Shown in pieces: positions 1 through 8,424 of a stretch of DNA of 42,600 bases; position 1 is the stretch's first letter, and the number at the start of each line of letters is the position of its first letter. Position numbers and translations under genes: made by a program. A model generated the notes under the pieces. That model made no database searches. It was not told where the DNA came from and worked only from the letters and a program-made list of their open reading frames with translations. Source of the stretch: Desulfobacteraceae bacterium (GTDB lineage Bacteria; Desulfobacterota; Desulfobacteria; Desulfobacterales; Desulfosalsimonadaceae); the NCBI GenBank assembly GCA_011390465.1, contig JAABSH010000031.1, forward strand, positions 1-42,600, read 5' to 3'.

Positions 1-27
1 TTATTCATGTTGCCTTGCCTCATGGTC

Positions 28-84
28 GTTTGTAGTGTGCCCGTGAGGGCATATAATGTAACGCCTTACGGCGTCACTACGAAC
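28..84. repeat. Nested inverted-repeat element with two internal hairpins
   Basis: The outer arms are 28-37 (GTTTGTAGTG) and 75-84 (CACTACGAAC), complementary with one mismatch. Inside them lie two perfect small hairpins: 39-50 (GCCC, loop GTGA, GGGC) and 61-74 (ACGCC, loop TTAC, GGCGT). The element lies downstream of moaC on the minus strand, so it would sit in the 3' region of the moa transcript. No T-run follows, so a simple intrinsic terminator is not supported. Its plan (long outer repeat enclosing two hairpins) is the same as that of the element at 34911-35042, although the sequences differ. It may belong to a dispersed palindromic repeat family; that is inference. Confidence 0.6.
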
Positions 85-176
85 CAGAGTACCCGAGCTT
101 GAGCAAAGTGGATAACCAGAAAAAGTTTTACCGTACACGCAATGGTTTTTTTTCACGGGTCTGCTGGTTTCAGGGT

Positions 177-668
177 TCAGGTTCTTAGAGATTCATCGCG
201 GACAAAGGTGCCGCTCTTGCCCCCGGACTTTTGTTGCAGGCAGATATCGGTTATCTTCATGGCCCGGTCATGGGATTTGCACATATCATAAATGGTCAGG
301 GCCGCCACTGATACCGCGGTCAACGCTTCCATTTCAACACCGGTTCGATCGTGAATGCGAACCCTGCCGGTAATGTAAATCCCATGGGTAGCGGCATCCG
401 GCGCAAAATCCACCTGGACATGGGTGATATTGATGGGATGGCACATGGGAATCAACTCACTTGTTTTTTTGGCGGCCATGATCCCGGCAATCCTGGCGGT
501 TTCCAGCACATTTCCCTTTCGGGTGGTGGTATTGACAATTTTACGAAAGGTATCCGCGGTCATGAATATTTTTGCCGATGCCACCGCTTCCCGCAAGGTC
601 GCGGCTTTGGTTCCAACATCCACCATCCGGACATGGCCGTTTTCATCCATATGGGTAAAATCTGTCAT
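177..668 (-). CDS. moaC: Cyclic pyranopterin monophosphate synthase MoaC
   Basis: MoaC converts the 3',8-cyclo-GTP product made by MoaA into cyclic pyranopterin monophosphate, an early cytoplasmic step of molybdenum-cofactor synthesis. The 163-residue length matches the family (about 160). The family signature KKTSELIPMCHP is present, followed by the conserved stretch GVEMEALTAV and the active-site segment YDMCKSHDRAMKI, which carries the Asp and Lys known to be catalytic in MoaC. It ends in a GGKSG tail typical of the family. It is the last gene of a minus-strand group mobA-moaE-moaC, but 225 bases with a heptamer repeat array separate it from moaE. The Shine-Dalgarno sequence before the ATG at 668 is weak. 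No moaA lies in the window. Confidence 0.97.
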   Translation of the reverse strand: MTDFTHMDENGHVRMVDVGTKAATLREAVASAKIFMTADTFRKIVNTTTRKGNVLETARIAGIMAAKKTSELIPMCHPINITHVQVDFAPDAATHGIYITGRVRIHDRTGVEMEALTAVSVAALTIYDMCKSHDRAMKITDICLQQKSGGKSGTFVRDESLRT

Positions 669-760
669 TTGTTTCTTATCTCTTGCTTTTGGTTTTGGTT
701 TTTTTTGGCAAAACAGTTTAAAAATTACGAATTTCCTGAAATTTTGACATTAATTTCAGA

Positions 761-802
761 ACCTTTCACCTTTCACCTTTCACCTTTGAGCTTCGAGCTT
801 TC
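761..802 (-). repeat. Heptanucleotide tandem array 1 (ACCTTTC on plus strand)
   Basis: On the plus strand there are three perfect 7-base units ACCTTTC (761-781), then ACCTTTG and two degenerate units up to about 802. Read on the minus strand, which is the transcribed strand of the moa genes, the unit is AAGGTGA. The array lies in the 225-base gap between moaE and moaC. It is one of four heptamer arrays in this window, and three of them share the AAGGTNN register on the coding strand of the neighbouring gene. Confidence 0.75.
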
Positions 803-893
803 AACTCTTATCTTTCCATCGCCCATAAATCCGCAACAAATCACAGGGGGCCAGTGAGTGAGCTTCCCCGAAACCCCCTCGCCCTGTAAATGC

Positions 894-1250
894 TTAAAAG
901 AATTCCGTCTTTTGGGTCACTGATGTTTTCACCGCATTCAGGGTTCGTTCCAGGGTCTGAATCACGGTTTCCCGAATATCTCCGGCCACCACCAGGACCA
1001 TGATGTCCTCTCCGATATTGAGAAGCGTATTTTCATTGATGGCAATCATGATGTCCACGATTCCGGGGGTCTGCTTTTCCGTTTCAATGACGCGGGCCAG
1101 CTTTTCGTGATCCACGGAAACCATCAGCCCGGAAACCCGGCGGCCGTCCCGGGATGTTTCCCGGACCACACCATTATGCACCAGCACCATGCCGGCTTTG
1201 TTAAACTCCGGGTGCTGCCGCATCCGGCTGATCATCTGCTGAATATCCAT
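894..1250 (-). CDS. moaE: Molybdopterin synthase catalytic subunit-like protein (MoaE family)
   Basis: A 118-residue protein resembling the short MoaE-type proteins of sulfate reducers. The N-terminal half carries the MoaE-like stretch GMVLVHNGVVR followed by SRDGRRV, and the centre has VVAGDIRE. MoaE works with the small thiocarboxylated subunit MoaD to insert two sulfurs into cyclic pyranopterin monophosphate and form molybdopterin. It is shorter than E. coli MoaE (150 residues) and lacks its long C-terminal part, so its exact activity is less sure than its family. The ATG at 1250 is preceded by a purine-rich GGGGG Shine-Dalgarno sequence. It lies 54 bases downstream of mobA and reads in the same direction. 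No moaD is visible in the window. Confidence 0.8.
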   Translation of the reverse strand: MDIQQMISRMRQHPEFNKAGMVLVHNGVVRETSRDGRRVSGLMVSVDHEKLARVIETEKQTPGIVDIMIAINENTLLNIGEDIMVLVVAGDIRETVIQTLERTLNAVKTSVTQKTEFF

Positions 1251-1304
1251 TTTTCCCCCTTTCTTTCATCCGCAGGAGCGCCGTTGCAAAAAACCTTCCC
1301 GCGG

Positions 1305-2006
1305 TCAATTGTGCTGATGCGCTTCAAGCCGGGCCTGGGCGGTTGCATAATCGTCTGCGGTATTGATGTTGAAAAAAGATATCAAATCCGGATCAGCCTT
1401 GCGCAATACAGTTTCCGGAATCTTTTTAACCCGCAATTTTCTAAATATTTTTTTGATCTGAAACTGCTTGTTTCGGATCTGCTGTTCCATGCGGGGCAGA
1501 CAGATTTTGGAATACGCCGCGCACAGCTGCTCCGTGCCTTTGGCTGTTTCGGGAATCACCACCGCAGCATGGGGATCAATGCGAGAAATAACGGTTTCCA
1601 CGATTTCCTTTTTTAAAAACGGCGTATCACAGGCCGTGACAAAAACAAACGGGGTTTGCGCATAAAACAGCCCCGCGTGAATACCGGTCAGGGAACTCCG
1701 CACCGGAAATATATCCGTGACAATGGTAAAATCCCATTCCAGATAGGCTGCCGGCTGATTGGTCACCAGAATGATCTCATCAAACACAGCGCTGAACACA
1801 TCATATATAAAATCCATCACCCGGCGGTCTCCAAAACGGATAAAAGCTTTATTTTTTCCGTCAAACCGGGAATTCAGTCCACCGGCGAGAATAATGCCGG
1901 TGCAGGCAGTGCCCGGCAGCACGGCCTCCGGAGCAGAAGAATGGCTTTTTTTTTCAATATCCATTGTCATGGCCGCCAGATTAGGCAAAATTACCGGTAA
2001 AATCAA
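1305..2006 (-). CDS. mobA: Molybdenum cofactor guanylyltransferase MobA
   Basis: MobA transfers GMP from GTP to Mo-molybdopterin, giving the (bis-)guanine dinucleotide cofactor used by DMSO-reductase-family enzymes such as formate dehydrogenases, common in sulfate reducers. The nucleotidyltransferase signature is clear: ILAGGLNSRFDGKNKA near residue 40, then a DTPF metal/nucleotide motif near residue 125. The 233-residue reading begins with a long, poorly conserved N-terminus, and internal ATG codons at 1970 and 1964 leave a more usual length; no Shine-Dalgarno sequence decides between them. It is the first gene of the minus-strand Mo-cofactor group and is divergent from pyrR. Confidence 0.93.
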   Translation of the reverse strand: MILPVILPNLAAMTMDIEKKSHSSAPEAVLPGTACTGIILAGGLNSRFDGKNKAFIRFGDRRVMDFIYDVFSAVFDEIILVTNQPAAYLEWDFTIVTDIFPVRSSLTGIHAGLFYAQTPFVFVTACDTPFLKKEIVETVISRIDPHAAVVIPETAKGTEQLCAAYSKICLPRMEQQIRNKQFQIKKIFRKLRVKKIPETVLRKADPDLISFFNINTADDYATAQARLEAHQHN

Positions 2007-2337
2007 GCCGGCTTTAAAAATTTCCGGATATTTTGGTTTCCGCTATGCGCCGGCAGCGTTTTTTCGATTTTGATTTGATTTGAATAACCCTTGATCTTTA
2101 TAAAATCCATGGTGTAGACTGAATGCCATTCGTCTTTGGCGCCGGACATGACCGGCCATGGCGTAAACCAGGCAGACAGCAGCAGCCCCCTATCCATTTC
2201 TCCAGCGCACGGCATAAGCTGAACAGATTTTTCCGGAACGGATTACTTCTGGATTTTTATTTTTTGCCGCCGGGCGCAAAAAAAAACGGTGTGGTTACAG
2301 GTCGTCTGAGGGATCAAACACAATAAGGAATAATTTC
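2007..2337. other. Divergent intergenic region mobA / pyrR
   Basis: This 331-base gap separates two divergent genes and must hold both promoters. On the plus strand a TTGATT at 2075-2080 is followed 18 bases later by TATAAA at 2099-2104, a plausible sigma-70-type promoter for the pyrR side. AAGGA before the pyrR ATG fits a ribosome site. Short open frames exist here on both strands, including one on the minus strand overlapping the mobA start by four bases, but none resembles a known protein. I see no clear PyrR-type attenuator hairpin. Confidence 0.4.
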
Positions 2338-2877
2338 ATGAGCAACATCCATATGGTGCTGGATGCCAAAGAAATGAAACGCATCCTGGACAATATCACC
2401 CAAAATATTATTGACACCCACAAGCAAATGGACAAGCTGGCCCTTATCGGAATTCATACCCGGGGGGTGTTTCTTGCCCGCCGCATTCGGGAGCGCATTA
2501 ATGAACGCCGGGGCATTGAACTGGAAACCGGCAGTGTGGATATTAACCTGTACCGGGACGACTGGACCCGGATCGGGGCCCAGCCGGTGGTCCGGAAAAG
2601 TGACATCAGTTTCAATATTGATGAAAAACAAATTATTCTCATCGATGATGTGCTCTTTACCGGCCGGACGGTCCGGGCCGCCATGGACGCGCTGATGGAT
2701 TTCGGCCGGCCGGCCCGGATCGAACTGGCGGTTTTCATTGACCGGGGACACCGGGAACTGCCGATTCATGCCGATTATACCGGTCAGACCCTTAAAACCA
2801 CCCTGCAGCAGGCCGTTAATGTGCTGCTCGAAGAGCTTGACGGCGAAGACCGGGTGGACATTCTGCCGGTAAAATAA
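2338..2877 (+). CDS. pyrR: Bifunctional pyrimidine regulatory protein / uracil phosphoribosyltransferase PyrR
   Basis: PyrR has a type I phosphoribosyltransferase fold. In Bacillus it binds pyr mRNA to attenuate transcription and also makes UMP from uracil and PRPP. The 179-residue length is typical. The PRPP-binding loop DDVLFTGRTVR (residues 103-113) and the upstream stretches GIHTRG (38-43) and DINLYRDD (68-75) are classic for PyrR. The ATG at 2338 has AAGGA nine bases upstream. The stop codon is one base from the start of the next gene, so the two are probably co-transcribed. No other pyrimidine gene is in the window, so its regulatory targets lie elsewhere. Confidence 0.96.
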   Translation: MSNIHMVLDAKEMKRILDNITQNIIDTHKQMDKLALIGIHTRGVFLARRIRERINERRGIELETGSVDINLYRDDWTRIGAQPVVRKSDISFNIDEKQIILIDDVLFTGRTVRAAMDALMDFGRPARIELAVFIDRGHRELPIHADYTGQTLKTTLQQAVNVLLEELDGEDRVDILPVK

Positions 2878-2878
2878 T

Positions 2879-3388
2879 ATGGGAGTCAGGGAACATAAAA
2901 AAAACGCATTGAAAAAATTGCGTGTCGGTATTATCACGGTTTCAACCACCCGGTGTCTGGCGGATGACAAAAGCGGACAATGGATGAAAAAACGGGCGGA
3001 AAAAGAAGGGCATACCGTGGTTTTCCATCAGGTTGTCATTGATGACGCCCTTCTGATCAAAGAGATGGTCCGCCGGGTCGTCGGAGAAGCAAGGCCGGAC
3101 ATTCTGCTGGTCACCGGCGGCACCGGCCTCAACCCGACGGATGTCACCATTGAGACCCTGCGCCCGCTGTTTGAAAAAGAATTGACTGCGTTCGGCAGCC
3201 TGTTTGCGCTGCTCAGCTTTGAAGAAATTGATTCCGCAGCCATCCTTTCGCGCGCCACTGCCGGCATTATCCAAAGAACAACGGTTTTTTGCCTTCCCGG
3301 GAGTCTCAACGCCTGCAGGCTTGCGTGTAAAGCACTGATCTTTCCCGAAGCCGGGCACATCGCCGCGCACGTCAATAAAAAACAATAA
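2879..3388 (+). CDS. mog: Molybdopterin adenylyltransferase family protein (MoaB/Mog)
   Basis: This 169-residue protein belongs to the MogA/MoaB family, which adenylylates molybdopterin before molybdate insertion. The GGTG nucleotide/pterin-binding motif is seen in LLVTGGTGLNPTDVT (about residues 75-90), and LPGSLNACRLA matches the second conserved loop. The usual Arg of the GGTGxxxRD motif is Pro here, so activity is probable but not certain; a MoaB-like assignment is equally acceptable. It begins one base after pyrR ends and has no separate promoter space. It lies beside tat genes and within 1 kb of mobA, giving a loose Mo-cofactor neighbourhood on both strands. Confidence 0.85.
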   Translation: MGVREHKKNALKKLRVGIITVSTTRCLADDKSGQWMKKRAEKEGHTVVFHQVVIDDALLIKEMVRRVVGEARPDILLVTGGTGLNPTDVTIETLRPLFEKELTAFGSLFALLSFEEIDSAAILSRATAGIIQRTTVFCLPGSLNACRLACKALIFPEAGHIAAHVNKKQ

Positions 3389-3426
3389 GGCCAAACCCGA
3401 AACTTTTTTTCAAGGAGCACGCACCT

Positions 3427-3831
3427 ATGTTCGGCATCGGAATGCCTGAATTACTGATCATAATGGCGATCGCCCTGATTGTCATTGGACCGAAGAAACT
3501 GCCGGATCTGGCCAAATCCCTCGGCCGCGCCTTAAATGAATTTAAAAAAGCCACCCGGGAATTCAAGGATTCCATGGATATTGACGAAGATATCAATACC
3601 ATTAAAAAACCGTTTAAAGACTTTAACAGCGGCATCCGGGGGGTGTTGACCGATCCGCCGCGCCAGACGGCCCCCCCCGATCAGAGCGAAAAAAAACCGG
3701 AACCTGCAGATGATCCCGTGGGCAAAGCACCGGCCGGCAATCAACCGGCGGAGGAGCCGCCGTCCGGGGCCGGGCAGCCCGCTGAAACGCATTCAACAGA
3801 CACGGAAAGCGGAAAAAACGCTGATGCATGA
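3427..3831 (+). CDS. tatB: Twin-arginine translocase TatA/TatB-type subunit
   Basis: A 134-residue single-span membrane protein of the Sec-independent (Tat) export system, which moves folded proteins across the inner membrane. Residues 1-20 form the short transmembrane helix, followed by the hinge GPKKLPDLAKSLG and an amphipathic helix. Glu at position 8 and Gly-Pro at the hinge favour TatB over TatA, but many Desulfobacterota subunits cannot be classed from sequence alone. From about residue 75 the tail is rich in Pro, Glu and Ala and probably disordered. AAGGAG lies upstream of the ATG. It overlaps tatC by eight bases, implying translational coupling. No second TatA-like gene lies in the window. 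Confidence 0.93.
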   Translation: MFGIGMPELLIIMAIALIVIGPKKLPDLAKSLGRALNEFKKATREFKDSMDIDEDINTIKKPFKDFNSGIRGVLTDPPRQTAPPDQSEKKPEPADDPVGKAPAGNQPAEEPPSGAGQPAETHSTDTESGKNADA

Positions 3832-4576
3832 AGATGAAAAACTGCCCCTGACCCTGCACCTGGAGGAACTGCGCAAACGGCTGATCCGCTGTGCCGTTGC
3901 CGTTGTCATCGGCTTTCTGATTTCATACGGGTTTAAGGAAAAATTGTTTGCCATCCTGACCCGGCCCCTGATGCAGGTCATGGATGCAGGGGACACCCTG
4001 ATATTCACGGGTATTCCGGAAGCGTTTTTCACTTTTCTGAAGGTTTCCCTGCTGTCCGGCATCCTGCTGGCCATTCCGGTGATTCTGTTTGAATTCTGGA
4101 TGTTTGTGGCGCCCGGCCTGTATAAGAATGAACGAAAAATCATGCTGCCCATTGTGTTTATTTCTTCTCTTTTCTTTGTGGGCGGCGCGCTGTTCGGGTA
4201 TTTTATCGTGTTTCCCTACGGATTCAAATTTTTACTGGGGTTTGCCACGGAAACCCTGCGACCGTTTCCGTCCATGAAAGAATATCTCTCTTTTTCAGCC
4301 AAACTGCTCCTGGCCTTTGGCATTGTCTTTGAATTGCCCATCGTTATCACCTTTCTTGCCAGAATCGGTCTGGTAACGGTTGATTTTCTGAAAAAAAACC
4401 GGAAATATGCTGTTTTGCTTTTTTTTGTCGGATCCGCGATACTGACGCCACCGGATGTGGTCACACAGATAATGATGTCCATTCCCCTGATGATTCTTTA
4501 CGAAATCAGTATTGTTGGCGCGCGCATCTTTGGCAGACCCCCTTTGGGGACCCCTTCCAAGAACAAAGATGAATAG
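3824..4576 (+). CDS. tatC: Sec-independent protein translocase subunit TatC
   Basis: TatC is the multi-spanning receptor that binds twin-arginine signal peptides. The 250-residue product has the signature LTLHLEELRKRLI near the N-terminus (the family hallmark LxELRxR), the conserved FxFWxFVAPGLY stretch ending the first periplasmic loop, and about six hydrophobic helices. The reading frame is open upstream, but the ATG at 3824 inside the end of tatB gives the standard N-terminus (MHEDEKLPLTLHL), and the eight-base overlap is common for tatBC. The C-terminal tail is short and charged. With the preceding gene it forms the membrane receptor of the Tat pathway. Confidence 0.97.
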   Translation: MHEDEKLPLTLHLEELRKRLIRCAVAVVIGFLISYGFKEKLFAILTRPLMQVMDAGDTLIFTGIPEAFFTFLKVSLLSGILLAIPVILFEFWMFVAPGLYKNERKIMLPIVFISSLFFVGGALFGYFIVFPYGFKFLLGFATETLRPFPSMKEYLSFSAKLLLAFGIVFELPIVITFLARIGLVTVDFLKKNRKYAVLLFFVGSAILTPPDVVTQIMMSIPLMILYEISIVGARIFGRPPLGTPSKNKDE

Positions 4577-4661
4577 GCACAAACGAATAAACACGGATTC
4601 AGAGATAAGAAATTAATCAAATGAATGGATACAAATTAACAAAAAGGGTACCATCTAACCA

Positions 4662-5513
4662 ATGACTGGAAAACTTCAAAAAGCATTTGTTGTCTACTGC
4701 TCACCTGCGGGTACCACCCGACATGTCAGCCAGACCATTTCAAGGGCGCTTCAGGCCCAGAAAATCGAAGTGATCGAGTGCAATTTAAGCAAAAAATTCA
4801 GTGAAACCGCCATGATCACAAAAATTAACCGCATTAAAAACCATGCCTGTCTGTTCATCGGATCACCCGTGTATGCTTCCCATGCCATTCCGCCGGTGAT
4901 GGATTTTATTGCCCGGCTGCCGGAAAAAATAAATATGCCGGCGGTGCCCTTTGTCACCTATGGCGGGGTCACCAGCGGCATCGCCCTCTATGAGATGGCT
5001 CAGGCCCTGACCGCCAAAAAAATGAAAATCATCGGGGCCGCCAAAATCATGGCCCAGCATGCGTTGCTGTGGCAGACGGAAGACCCTCTGGGCAAAGACC
5101 GGCCGGATGAATCCGATGACAACCTGCTCAGAGAAATGGTTTCCAGCCTGCTGAACAAATTGTCCGCCGGCACGGATCCGGCCATCGATCTTTCCACCCT
5201 GAGCTACTATTCCCCGCGAATAGTGGAGAAACTGAAAAAAACATCCCTTAAAAAAGCAAAATCCCAGATGCCGAAACGAAAAGTGGATGAAGATGCCTGT
5301 AATGAGTGCCGGGAATGCTCCGCGGTTTGCCCCACGGATGCCATCACCTTCACTCCGTATCCGGAATTTGAAGCCAACTGCATCTTCTGCTATAATTGCG
5401 TCCGCCTGTGCCCGGAAGACGCCATCAAAGCGGATTTTACCAAAATCGAAAAGCGGATTCGCGACCGGGCAGAAGAATTTAAAGAAACGCCGGAATCTCA
5501 AATTTTTCTTTAA
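4662..5513 (+). CDS. EFR1-type flavodoxin/ferredoxin fusion protein
   Basis: A 283-residue cytoplasmic electron-transfer protein. Residues 7-165 resemble a flavodoxin domain: YCSPAGTTRHV (12-22) fits the FMN phosphate loop, FIGSPVY (65-71) and TYGGVTSG (99-106) fit the flavin-contacting loops. Residues 205-260 carry two [4Fe-4S] motifs, Cys213-216-219-Cys223 and Cys240-243-246-Cys250, each ending in Cys-Pro. This order matches EFR1-family ferrodoxins, whose redox partners are mostly unknown. It follows tatC by 85 bases and could be in the same transcript. Such proteins are frequent in anaerobes; no substrate can be assigned. Confidence 0.88.
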   Translation: MTGKLQKAFVVYCSPAGTTRHVSQTISRALQAQKIEVIECNLSKKFSETAMITKINRIKNHACLFIGSPVYASHAIPPVMDFIARLPEKINMPAVPFVTYGGVTSGIALYEMAQALTAKKMKIIGAAKIMAQHALLWQTEDPLGKDRPDESDDNLLREMVSSLLNKLSAGTDPAIDLSTLSYYSPRIVEKLKKTSLKKAKSQMPKRKVDEDACNECRECSAVCPTDAITFTPYPEFEANCIFCYNCVRLCPEDAIKADFTKIEKRIRDRAEEFKETPESQIFL

Positions 5514-5699
5514 GGGTCGCCCCGTGAAAAATCCTCCGGGACCGACTGCTTATCTGCTCATGGTCTATCCTTGTGGCGGGGTCCCCCAAAATTCCATTTG
5601 CCGGATTTCGGAAAAAGAGGTGCAGCAGACGGCTGGCAGCTATCAATAGACTACGCCGCAAAACACAGTTCTCAAAACCCTTCCCACGGAAATCGTATC

Positions 5700-8402
5700 A
5701 TGATCAGCTGGAATGAAATCAAGTCCCGGGCCATGGCTTTCGCCCGCGAGTGGGCGGACGTATCTTCCGAAGATGCCGAAGCCAAGACCTTCTGGAATGA
5801 ATTTTTCCATATTTTCAACATACCCCGTCGACGGGTGGCAACCTTTGAGCAGCGCGTGAAAAAAATCGACGGCCGGGACGGATATATTGATCTGCTCTGG
5901 AAAGGCACCCTGCTCATTGAGCACAAATCCCGGGGAAAAAATCTGGACCGCGCCCATCAGCAGGCCCTGGAGTACTTCCCCGGCCTCAAGGACAGAGAAC
6001 TTCCCCAATACATCATGGTATCGGACTTTGCCCGGTTCCGCCTGTACAACCTTGAAGATGGTACCCGGCACGAATTTGCCCTTCAGGACCTGCACAAGCA
6101 TGTTCACCTGTTCGGTTTTATCGCCGGTTACCAGGTCCATGCCATCCGGGAAGAAGATCCGGTCAATATCAAGGCGGCCGAGCGCATGGGCCGCCTGCAT
6201 GATCAACTGAAAGACGTGGGCTATACCGGGCATGCCCTGGAAGTTTACCTGGTGCGCCTTTTGTTTTGCATGTTTGCTGATGACACCGGCATCTTCCAGC
6301 GGCAGGAGTTTCAGGAATATCTGGAACAGCGCACCCATGAAGACGGCAGTGATCTGGGCCACCATCTGGCCACCTTTTTTCATGTGCTCAATACCCCCCA
6401 CGATCACCGTCTGAAAAACCTGGATGAACAGCTCGCCGCCTTTCCTTTTATCAACGGCAAACTGTTTGCGGAAAGCCTGCCGCCGGCATCCTTTGACGCG
6501 GCCATGCGCCAGAGTCTGCTGGACTGCTGCGGCCTGGACTGGTCCCGGATTTCCCCCGCCATTTTCGGTTCCCTGTTCCAGTCCATCATGGACAAAGCCG
6601 CCCGCCGCAACCTTGGCGCGCACTATACCAGCGAAAAAAATATCCTCAAGCTCATCAAACCCCTGTTTCTGGATGCCCTGTGGCAACAATTTGAAAAAAT
6701 CAAACATAACGATAAAAAACTGGGGGAATTTCATCAATACCTGCGCACGCTCACGTTTTTGGACCCGGCCTGCGGGTGCGGCAATTTTCTGGTGATCGCC
6801 TACCGGGAACTGCGCCTGCTGGAACTGGCCGTATTGCGGCTCCTGAATCCTGACGGCCAGCAAATCATTGATGTGCAGAAATTCGTGCTTCTGGATATTG
6901 ATCAGTTTTACGGCATTGAAATCGAAGAATTCCCTGCCCAGATCGCCCAGGTGGCCCTGTGGCTCATGGATCATCAGATGAATCTGAAAGTGTCCGAAGA
7001 ATTCGGCCGGTATTTTGCCCGCATCCCCCTTAAAACCAGCGCCACCATTGTCTGCGAAAATGCCCTGCGCCTGGACTGGAACGATATCGTTCCGGCGGAC
7101 CGGCTTTCTTATATCATGGGAAATCCGCCGTTTATCGGTCATCACCTTCAAGACAAGGAACAAAAAAAAGAATTACGTGATGTTTTGAACGGAATAAAAG
7201 CGGCTGGAGTGATGGATTATGTTTCCGCATGGTACGTTAAGGGATTAGAATATATACAAAAAACCCATATAAAAATTGCCTATGTTTCAACCAATTCCAT
7301 TGCGCAAGGTGAGCAGGTTGGAATTTTATGGCGTCATTTATTTGATCGCTATCAAGTAAAAATTCATTTTGCCCATCGCACGTTCAAATGGAGCAACGAA
7401 GCAAAAGGAGTTGCTGCGGTTTATTGTGTGATAATCGGTTTTGCCGCTTTTGATGTGAATGACAAATCGATTTATCATTATGAAGATATCAAAGGAGAAC
7501 CATTTAAAATTAAAGCAAAAAACATCAATCCTTATTTGCTTGATGCAACGGATATTTTACTGAAAAATCGTTCAAAGCCGATATGCAATGTTCCTGCAAT
7601 GAAATACGGGAGCAAACCAACTGATGGGGGCAATTTTTTGCTGACTGACGAGGAGAAAGAAGCGTTTCTGATAAAAGAACCAAAGGCGGAAAAGTATGTC
7701 CATCCATTTATCAGCGCCAGAGAATTTTTACATAATAAAAAAAGATGGTGTTTATGGCTTGTTGATGCCGAACCGGCGGAATTGAGGCAAATGCCTGAAA
7801 TTATAAAAAGAGTGGAAGCAGTCAAGCAATTTCGGGCAAAAAGCATCGCCAAATCAACAAGAGAATATCCTTTTCATACTCTTTTCCGGCAAGTCACACA
7901 ACCAATATCAGATTATATCTTAGTACCAAGCACTACCTCTGAAAATCGAAGATATATACCGATTGGATTTTTATCAAAAAATATCATTTTAAGTAACGCA
8001 TCCTTTGCCATACCCAATGCCGGTCTATACCATTTCGGAATTCTGGAAAGTGAAATGCATATGGCGTGGGTTCGGTATGTTTGCGGGCGTTTAAAAAGTG
8101 ACTTTCGCTATTCCAAAGATATCGTCTACAACAACTACCCCTGGCCTGAAAATCCATCGGATAAGCAAAAACAGGCTGTTGAAGCAGCGGCCCGGGCCGT
8201 GCTGGATGCCCGGGAAGCATTTCCTGACGCCTGCCTGGCCGACCTCTATGATCCCCTTACCATGCCGCAGGTGCTGCTTAAAGCCCACCAGCAACTGGAC
8301 AAGGCGGTTGACGCGGCGTACGGTAAAAAAAGCTTTGCCACGGAAGCCGACCGGGTCGCGTTTTTGTTTGATCTTTATGGAAAATACATCAGTCAAACAT
8401 GA
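5700..8402 (+). CDS. MmeI-like (type IIL) restriction-modification protein
   Basis: A 900-residue single-chain enzyme expected to methylate one strand of its site and cut DNA at a fixed distance. An N-terminal nuclease domain carries D64-x9-E74-x-K76, the same spacing as the PD-(D/E)xK site of MmeI. A helical connector follows. The N6-adenine methyltransferase core has the SAM motif DPACGCGNF from residue 355 and the catalytic motif NPPF at 475-478. The target-recognition region and a helical C-terminus complete the MmeI order. The ATG at 5700 is chosen because the upstream frame lacks family sequence. From about 7150 to 8105 (residues 484-803) base composition drops sharply: two hand-counted 60-base samples give 33% and 27% GC, against 58% and 60% in the flanking parts. 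No separate methylase or specificity gene is nearby. The frame is intact. Confidence 0.92.
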   Translation: MISWNEIKSRAMAFAREWADVSSEDAEAKTFWNEFFHIFNIPRRRVATFEQRVKKIDGRDGYIDLLWKGTLLIEHKSRGKNLDRAHQQALEYFPGLKDRELPQYIMVSDFARFRLYNLEDGTRHEFALQDLHKHVHLFGFIAGYQVHAIREEDPVNIKAAERMGRLHDQLKDVGYTGHALEVYLVRLLFCMFADDTGIFQRQEFQEYLEQRTHEDGSDLGHHLATFFHVLNTPHDHRLKNLDEQLAAFPFINGKLFAESLPPASFDAAMRQSLLDCCGLDWSRISPAIFGSLFQSIMDKAARRNLGAHYTSEKNILKLIKPLFLDALWQQFEKIKHNDKKLGEFHQYLRTLTFLDPACGCGNFLVIAYRELRLLELAVLRLLNPDGQQIIDVQKFVLLDIDQFYGIEIEEFPAQIAQVALWLMDHQMNLKVSEEFGRYFARIPLKTSATIVCENALRLDWNDIVPADRLSYIMGNPPFIGHHLQDKEQKKELRDVLNGIKAAGVMDYVSAWYVKGLEYIQKTHIKIAYVSTNSIAQGEQVGILWRHLFDRYQVKIHFAHRTFKWSNEAKGVAAVYCVIIGFAAFDVNDKSIYHYEDIKGEPFKIKAKNINPYLLDATDILLKNRSKPICNVPAMKYGSKPTDGGNFLLTDEEKEAFLIKEPKAEKYVHPFISAREFLHNKKRWCLWLVDAEPAELRQMPEIIKRVEAVKQFRAKSIAKSTREYPFHTLFRQVTQPISDYILVPSTTSENRRYIPIGFLSKNIILSNASFAIPNAGLYHFGILESEMHMAWVRYVCGRLKSDFRYSKDIVYNNYPWPENPSDKQKQAVEAAARAVLDAREAFPDACLADLYDPLTMPQVLLKAHQQLDKAVDAAYGKKSFATEADRVAFLFDLYGKYISQT

Positions 8403-8424
8403 CCGTTTTGAAATCGGGATCGAA

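Noticed and set aside
2003-2215. 70-codon minus-strand frame overlapping the mobA start by four bases
   Set aside because: The overlap looks like translational coupling, but the product has no recognisable motif or ribosome site, and opposite-strand frames of similar size occur here too.
3710-3823. Upstream extension of tatC
   Set aside because: The extra residues overlap tatB out of frame and lack family similarity; the ATG at 3824 gives the standard TatC start.
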